Shown: piece by piece, positions 40,676 through 45,231 of the stretch
Layout: every line of letters starts with the position of its first letter
How positions within the stretch are numbered: position 1 is the first letter of the stretch
NCBI GenBank assembly: GCA_000245075.1
Contig: JH599919.1
Location: 1-45,231 of the forward strand
DNA from: Acetobacteraceae bacterium AT-5844
Lineage (GTDB): Bacteria > Pseudomonadota > Alphaproteobacteria > Acetobacterales > Acetobacteraceae
Direction: 5' to 3'
DNA: 45,231 nucleotides
The notes under the pieces: generated by a model
The model's database searches: none
Told to the model about the DNA's origin: nothing
What the model saw: only the letters and a program-made list of their open reading frames with translations
Made by a program: the position numbers and the translations under genes

Positions 40676-42418
40676 ATGTCACACACAGATTCGCCGCCGG
40701 CTCCTCCTCCGGCGCACAGGGCTGGCTCCCGCATCGCCGCCGCCCGGATCATCACCGGTTTCCTGCAGGGCCTCGCAGCCTATGGGCTCTGGTATGCGCT
40801 GGAAGGCAACGCGCCCGCCGCCTGGGTGCTGCAGAATCCGAAGGGCTTCGTGCTGCTCTGCCTGCTTGTGCTGCTGCTGCCACTGCCGGTGCTGCTGGGG
40901 CTCGGCCATATGCGTGGCAGGGTGCTGGCGGCCTGGACGGTGCTGGCGGGCCTGCTGATCATTCTCACCGGTTCGCACGACCTGCGCCAGAACGCGACCG
41001 GCGCTCTGCGCGAGCCATCCCTGCCATTGCTGCTCTGCCTGCCGCCGATGCTGTTCATCGCGCATAACCTGGTCTCGGCCGCCGATGCGTCGCGGCGCTG
41101 GTGGCCGCGCTATGGCGCGTGCTTCGAGGCCGCTTGGCGCGCCGCCATCCAACTCGCCCTTGGCGGGCTGTTCGTTTCGGCGTTCTGGGGCGTCTACCAT
41201 CTGGGCGGTGCGCTGTTCTCGCTCATCGGGCTGGAAGGGTTGCAGCGGGTTGGCGGCAAGGCGTGGTTCTACCTGCCGGTGACGGGCATGGTTGCCGCCG
41301 CCGCCCTGCATCTGGCCGATGCGCAGGACAGGCTGACGCGCGGCATGCGGGTCCTGGGCCTCACCCTGCTGGGGTGGCTGACGCCGCTGCTGGCGGTTCT
41401 GACGGCATGCTTCCTCCTTGCCTTGCTGTTCAGCGGGCCGGCGCTGCTCTGGGACACCGGCTATGCCGCGCCATTGCTGACGGTGGCCACGGCCACGCTG
41501 ATCATTCTGATCAATGCCGTGCATCAGGACGGGGAGGCGCAGTCCGCGCGCCCATTGCGCTGGGCCGCGCATCTGGCGGCGGTGGTGTTGCCGGTGCTGG
41601 TGATGCTGGCGGCCTGGGGGTTGTGGTTGCGCATCGACCAATATGGGCTGACGCGGGACCGGGTGGTGGGCGTCGCGGCGCTGGTCGTGCTGGCGGGGTA
41701 CGCGGTGCCCTACATCATCGCCGCGCTGCGGCCCGGCATGCGGCTGGTGGAGCCCGCCAACATCGCCGTGGCCGGCGTCGTCGTGCTGGTGCTGCTGGCG
41801 CTGAACACGCCTCTCGCCGACCCCAGCCGCCTGGCCGTCAACAGCCAGGTCAGCCGCCTGCTCGCGGGCGAGGTGCCAGCCGAGAAGTTCGACTTCTACT
41901 TCCTCCGCTACGGCTCCGGGCGCTACGGCCGCCAGGCCCTGGCGCGGCTGCAGCGGCATGACGACCCGGCCATCGCCACGGCTGCGCGGCGCGAGGGAGG
42001 CACCCCCGGCGTGGCCGGGGCGGAGGCGCAACAGCCTCTCCGGCTGGCCGCCTATCCTGCCGATGCCGCGCTGCCGCCGGCCATCCGGACCTTCATGGAA
42101 GGGCAGGTGGCCTATTGCCGTGGCGTGGATTGCGTCGCGATGCCGCTGGATCTGGCGGGAGACGGCACGGTGTCCTGGCTCGTCGGCCCCGCCGGCAGTG
42201 CCTTCTGGCTCTTCCGCCAGTCTCCCGAGGGTGAATGGAGGCGGGCGGAGAATTTCAGCATCGGCAATTGCGGCCGGCAGATGCTCGAAGCCGTGCTGGC
42301 GGGTCAGTTGACCCTCGAACTGCCGCGAGAACGCGAGATCGTGGTCGCGGGCCAACGGCTGCGGAGCCGGAACCTTGCCCCTTACTGCGACGAGGAAGGG
42401 CGCCGCGGCGGCGGCTGA
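40676..42418 (+). CDS. DUF4153 domain-containing membrane protein
   Basis: The 580-residue protein has roughly 11-12 hydrophobic segments in residues 20-385 followed by a soluble C-terminal region of about 190 residues. The AFWGVYHLGGALFSLIGL segment, the WLTPLLAVLTACFLLALLFSGPALLW segment and FYFLRYGSGRYGRQAL match the DUF4153 family. The function is unknown; family members are predicted inner-membrane proteins. ATG 40676 is preferred over GTG 40640, though no ribosome binding site is clear. It diverges from mtnA. Confidence 0.85.
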   Translation: MSHTDSPPAPPPAHRAGSRIAAARIITGFLQGLAAYGLWYALEGNAPAAWVLQNPKGFVLLCLLVLLLPLPVLLGLGHMRGRVLAAWTVLAGLLIILTGSHDLRQNATGALREPSLPLLLCLPPMLFIAHNLVSAADASRRWWPRYGACFEAAWRAAIQLALGGLFVSAFWGVYHLGGALFSLIGLEGLQRVGGKAWFYLPVTGMVAAAALHLADAQDRLTRGMRVLGLTLLGWLTPLLAVLTACFLLALLFSGPALLWDTGYAAPLLTVATATLIILINAVHQDGEAQSARPLRWAAHLAAVVLPVLVMLAAWGLWLRIDQYGLTRDRVVGVAALVVLAGYAVPYIIAALRPGMRLVEPANIAVAGVVVLVLLALNTPLADPSRLAVNSQVSRLLAGEVPAEKFDFYFLRYGSGRYGRQALARLQRHDDPAIATAARREGGTPGVAGAEAQQPLRLAAYPADAALPPAIRTFMEGQVAYCRGVDCVAMPLDLAGDGTVSWLVGPAGSAFWLFRQSPEGEWRRAENFSIGNCGRQMLEAVLAGQLTLELPREREIVVAGQRLRSRNLAPYCDEEGRRGGG

Positions 42419-42444
42419 ATTCGCAGGCGGGGCGCCGGTGGGCC

Positions 42445-42939
42445 TTAGATGCGCTGATGCAAGGCGCAGACGAGGGTGAAGAGGCGCCTCGCCGTTTCGA
42501 AATCCAGCCCGACACGGCCGTGAAGGCGGCGGGTCAGCAGCTCGGCTCCCTCATTGTGCAGGCCGCGCCGGCCCATATCGATGGCCTGGATGCTGCCCTC
42601 GTTTCCGCCCTCGGTAACGGCGCGCTCATGGCTCTCCACCACCATGTGGTAGTCCTTGATGAGCCGCCGGAAAGGGCCAAGGGCCAGCACGAGGGCATGC
42701 AGGGGCCGGTCCGCCGCATCGCGGATGTCGAAGGTCAGCCGCCCTTCCCGCAAGGAGAGATGCAGGGTGTAGGGGCCGCGGGGAAGGCCGGCCGGGTCGA
42801 AGCGGTTGGCGAGAAGCAGGTCGGCCACGGCCTGGGTGCGGTCGGCCTCCGCATAAGGGCTCGGCAGCGGCGCGGCATCCGGCAGTTCGATACGCGACAG
42901 CCGCTGGGTGGCGGGCATCTCGGGGCCATCATCAGGCAT
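42445..42939 (-). CDS. UPF0262 family protein
   Basis: The 164-residue protein matches the UPF0262 family, which is nearly confined to alphaproteobacteria: RPLHALVLALGPFRRLIKDY, then HMVVESHERAVTEG, and SIQAIDMGRRGLHNEGAELL, then VGLDFETARRLFTLVCALH. No function is known. Its first 8 bp overlap the DUF983 gene end, so both are probably co-translated. It is a useful indicator of the host's class. Confidence 0.9.
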   Translation of the reverse strand: MPDDGPEMPATQRLSRIELPDAAPLPSPYAEADRTQAVADLLLANRFDPAGLPRGPYTLHLSLREGRLTFDIRDAADRPLHALVLALGPFRRLIKDYHMVVESHERAVTEGGNEGSIQAIDMGRRGLHNEGAELLTRRLHGRVGLDFETARRLFTLVCALHQRI

Positions 42940-43387
42940 GGTCGTTACCCTTGCGGCTTATGGAGACGTCCACGGCGTCGCCCAGGGGGCCGAGGCGAAG
43001 CATCCAGCCGAGGACAGCGCCCTTCACCGGGCGCAGCGCCAGGGCGGAGATGATGGCGAAGAGCGGCAGCCAAACGGCCATGTGCAGCCACATGGGCGGC
43101 ATCCACACCTTCTCGACCCAGAAGATGACGGGCACCAGCAAGTGGCCGACCAGGAAGATGACAATGTAGGGCGGCAGGTCATCGGCCCGCAGTTGGGCCA
43201 GGGGCGTGCCGCAATGGGTACAGGCCGGAGCCACGGTGAGAAACCCGGTGAACAGCTTGCCTTCGCCGCAGACAGGGCAGCGGCCGCGCAGGCCGCGACG
43301 GAGCGTGGTGGTGAGCGAGGGCAGGGCGGGCTCGCGGTGACTGGCCGCGCGGTCCGGCTCCCACCGCCGCAGGGGCTGGCTGGTCAT
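42932..43387 (-). CDS. DUF983 family membrane protein
   Basis: The 151-residue protein has an N-terminal zinc ribbon of two CxxC pairs (CPVC and CTHC, about residues 38-62), then two transmembrane segments (YIVIFLVGHLLVPVIFWVEK and MWLHMAVWLPLFAIISALAL). This is the DUF983 layout; the function is not established, though members are often near cytochrome oxidase genes, absent here. AGGA precedes the ATG at 43387. It overlaps the UPF0262 gene by 8 bp. Confidence 0.88.
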   Translation of the reverse strand: MTSQPLRRWEPDRAASHREPALPSLTTTLRRGLRGRCPVCGEGKLFTGFLTVAPACTHCGTPLAQLRADDLPPYIVIFLVGHLLVPVIFWVEKVWMPPMWLHMAVWLPLFAIISALALRPVKGAVLGWMLRLGPLGDAVDVSISRKGNDHA

Positions 43388-43524
43388 GCGGTGTTCCTGG
43401 AAGGCGTTCCTGGCCCCATCCGGTTCGGGGGTGGCGGGGCTTTTGATTGTGCGATGCAATATCGATCATTTCGCCCTCCAGAATCAAGCTTGCGATCCAG
43501 GAGCGGGGCGTGGAGAACCCGTTG

Positions 43525-44166
43525 ATGGCCCGCCGAATCCTCGTGATCAACCCGAATTGCTCGGAAAGCTGCACCGCCGGCATCGCGCAATCCCTCGCAC
43601 CCTTCGCCGCCGAGGGCCGCCCGCCCTTCGAGGTGGTCTCCCTTCCCGGTGGCCCGCCCGCCATCGCCACCTGGCGCGACTGGTTCAGCGTGGCCGAGCC
43701 GCTCTGCCGCATGGTGGAGGAGGAAGATGCGCTGGCCTACATCATCGCCTGCGTCTCCGACCCCGCGATTGACGTGTTGCGGACGGTGACGCCCAGGCCG
43801 GTGATCGGGCCCTTCCGCTCGGCTGTCGGCTCCGCGCTGGCGCGGGCGGAGCGGTTTGGCGTGATCGCCTTTGTCGAGGCGTCCAAGGCGCGGCAGCGGA
43901 AGGTCTTGCAATCGATGGGCGTGGAGGCGCGGCTTGCCGCCAGCATCGCCCTGAACCTGCCGATGGAAACGCTGACCGACCCCACCGCTGCCCGCGAGGC
44001 GCTGTGCAACACCGCCAAGGCACTGGTGGCCGCTGGCAGCGAGGCTGTCATTCTGGGCTGCGCCGGCATGGCCGGCCACCGCAAGGCGGTGGAGGACGCC
44101 GCTGGTGTGCCGGTGATCGAGCCCTGCCAGGCCGCTGCCGCGCAGGCGTTGCTGGCGCTGGCTTAA
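43525..44166 (+). CDS. Asp/Glu/hydantoin racemase with both catalytic cysteines
   Basis: The 213-residue protein has the racemase fold with RILVINPNCSESCTAGI at the start, Cys76 in IACVSDPA and Cys179 in LGCAGM, the two-base pair used by hydantoin and aspartate/glutamate racemases. An amino-acid or hydantoin racemase active in the cytoplasm is expected; the exact substrate is open. GGAG lies about 10 bases before the ATG at 43525. It converges on the M20D amidohydrolase, with a strong hairpin between. It serves as an internal reference for the degenerate relative at 5928-6665. Confidence 0.88.
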   Translation: MARRILVINPNCSESCTAGIAQSLAPFAAEGRPPFEVVSLPGGPPAIATWRDWFSVAEPLCRMVEEEDALAYIIACVSDPAIDVLRTVTPRPVIGPFRSAVGSALARAERFGVIAFVEASKARQRKVLQSMGVEARLAASIALNLPMETLTDPTAAREALCNTAKALVAAGSEAVILGCAGMAGHRKAVEDAAGVPVIEPCQAAAAQALLALA

Positions 44167-44181
44167 CGGGCTGGACTGACA

Positions 44182-44207
44182 AGCGCCGCCGGACCGCCGG
44201 CGGCGCT
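44182..44207. terminator. Strong bidirectional hairpin
   Basis: A perfect 11-bp GC stem (44182-44192 with 44197-44207) closes an ACCG tetraloop in the 49-bp gap between the convergent racemase and M20D genes. It lacks a T-run on either strand but is very stable, and probably stops transcription from both sides. Confidence 0.6.
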
Positions 44208-44215
44208 GCCTCTCG

Positions 44216-45231
44216 TTACTCCTTCGCCAGTTCCTGCTCCACGAGGCTCGCCCAGAAGGCGATGCCGGAGGGCAGGATGGCGTCGTTGAAGTCGTAGCGC
44301 GGATGGTGGGTGGAGAAGCTCTCCCTGGAGGGGTCCACCTGGCCAAGCCGGATGAAGCAGCCCGGCACGGTGTTGGCCATGTAGGAGAAGTCCTCGCCGC
44401 CCATGGTGGGCGCGCGGTCCCGCACCAGCCGGCCTTCGCCGGCCAGGGCCGTGGCGGCCAGCCGGGCGCGCTCCACCGGCGCATCGGTGTTCACCACCGG
44501 CGGATAGCCGCGCACATACTTGATCTCCACCTGCGTGCCATGCGCCGCCGCCGTAGCAGTGATGACGTCCCGCAGCTGCTTCTCTACCGCGTCGCGCGTG
44601 GCGGGCAGCAGGGTGCGGACGGTGCCGGTGATCGTCACCTCCTCGGGGATGACGTTGCGTGCCGTGCCGCCATGCACGGTGCACAGCGAGACGACCGCGG
44701 AATCCAGCGGGTCCGTCCAGCGGCTGACCACGGTCTGCGCCGCGACGATGATGTGCGCCGCGGCCACGACGGGATCCACCGCCTGGTGCGGGCGCGCCGC
44801 ATGGCCGCCCAGGCCCTTCACCACGATATCGATGGAATCCGCCGCCGCATTGGTGGTGCCACGGGTGATGACGAAGGTGCCCGCTTCCGTCCGTGAATCA
44901 TTATGGATGCCGAAGACGGAATCGCAGGGGAAGCGATCGAACAGCCCTTCCTTCACCATCACCTCGCCGCCGCCGCCATCCTCTTCCGCCGGTTGGAAGA
45001 TGAAGTGGACGGTGCCGTCGAAATTCTTCGTCTCGGCGAGGTACTTTGCCGCGCCCAGCAGCATGGAGGTGTGCCCGTCATGGCCACAGGCATGCATCTT
45101 GCCATCGGTCTTGCTGGCATAGGGCAGGCCTGTGATCTCCTGCATCGGCAGCGCGTCCATGTCCGCGCGCAGGCCGATGGCGCGCGGGCTGTTGGCGCCC
45201 GCGCCGGCACCCGCCGCCGCGCGGCCACCGC
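44216..45231 (-). CDS. M20D amidohydrolase, N-terminus cut by window edge
   Basis: At least 338 codons read without a stop to the right edge. The family M20D (hippurate/IAA-amino-acid/N-acyl-amino-acid hydrolase) motifs are present: [24 protein letters not shown] (metal Cys and His), [11 protein letters not shown] (catalytic Glu), GHAARPHQ (dimerisation lid) and [10 protein letters not shown]. It is expected to hydrolyse an N-acyl amino acid in the cytoplasm. The missing part is the N-terminal roughly 60 residues. It converges on the racemase. Confidence 0.93.
   Translation of the reverse strand, partial: GGRAAAGAGAGANSPRAIGLRADMDALPMQEITGLPYASKTDGKMHACGHDGHTSMLLGAAKYLAETKNFDGTVHFIFQPAEEDGGGGEVMVKEGLFDRFPCDSVFGIHNDSRTEAGTFVITRGTTNAAADSIDIVVKGLGGHAARPHQAVDPVVAAAHIIVAAQTVVSRWTDPLDSAVVSLCTVHGGTARNVIPEEVTITGTVRTLLPATRDAVEKQLRDVITATAAAHGTQVEIKYVRGYPPVVNTDAPVERARLAATALAGEGRLVRDRAPTMGGEDFSYMANTVPGCFIRLGQVDPSRESFSTHHPRYDFNDAILPSGIAFWASLVEQELAKE

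Noticed and set aside
40679-42355. A 558-codon minus-strand open frame across the DUF4153 gene
   Set aside because: Composition is Gln/Arg/His-rich with no motif; shadow of the membrane protein gene.
44182-44207. Perfect GC hairpin considered as a recombination (att/dif-like) site
   Set aside because: It lies between two convergent stops with a tight tetraloop, which fits a transcription terminator better; no integrase gene is near.

Overview
The window is about 45 kb of GC-rich (roughly 70% by eye) Gram-negative chromosomal DNA. The gene set (lpxB, a Suv3/MgpS-type helicase, a UPF0262 protein, a DUF983 protein, TauD-like and hydantoin-racemase-like genes, many orphan transporters and substrate-binding proteins) suggests an alphaproteobacterium, most like the Roseomonas/Acetobacteraceae group. 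That assignment is inference from gene content and codon bias; there is no rRNA in the window. I see no tRNA, rRNA, insertion sequence, prophage or CRISPR array. Coding density is very high, and no gap without a gene exceeds 300 bp.

Layout. 1-2540 (-): a helicase running off the left edge. 2.7-6.7 kb: an MFS carrier and an M20 metallopeptidase converge on a hairpin; divergent from the peptidase is a two-gene ATGA-coupled operon of a TauD-like protein and a hydantoin-racemase-like protein, both of which have lost the catalytic residues of their families. 6.65-9.29 kb (-): a GNAT acetyltransferase, a nitrilase-fold amidohydrolase and lpxB, each overlapping the next by 4 bp. 9.5-12.7 kb (+): a small membrane protein translationally coupled to a 927-residue hybrid histidine kinase (membrane sensor, HisKA, HATPase, two receivers, Hpt). 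13-19.2 kb: an MFS carrier; a catabolic-looking unit of a Tat-exported solute-binding protein and a DapA-family lyase/aldolase, divergent from a GntR/FCD regulator with a candidate operator inside the promoter; then an SDR and a secreted DUF5666-like protein. 19.2-22.4 kb: a GPP34 protein and a zinc-homeostasis group (COG0523 metallochaperone, hisI, Zur with a Zur-box-like site between hisI and zur), then arsC.

22.4-28.1 kb (-): glgX, then a compact operon Nudix-AlaX-sseA-metC joining sulfur amino-acid metabolism with tRNA proofreading. 28.2-38.4 kb: a transporter-rich stretch with one DMT and four MFS carriers, three GNAT acetyltransferases, an orphan ParA-type ATPase, a rhodanese, a basic disordered-tail protein and an orphan amino-acid-type binding protein. 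It holds a perfect 19-bp palindrome between divergent MFS and rhodanese genes, and ends in a LysR regulator divergent from an overlapping GNAT-MFS pair. 39.4-45.2 kb: mtnA, a DUF4153 membrane protein, UPF0262 and DUF983 genes, a hydantoin racemase with both catalytic cysteines intact, and an M20D amidohydrolase running off the right edge.

The most unusual items are the paired catalytically degenerate proteins at 5185-6665 (their intact racemase relative at 43525-44166 serves as an internal control), the uncharacterised small membrane protein coupled to the hybrid kinase, the Zur-box/histidine-rich zinc group, and the 19-bp palindrome at 34275-34293.
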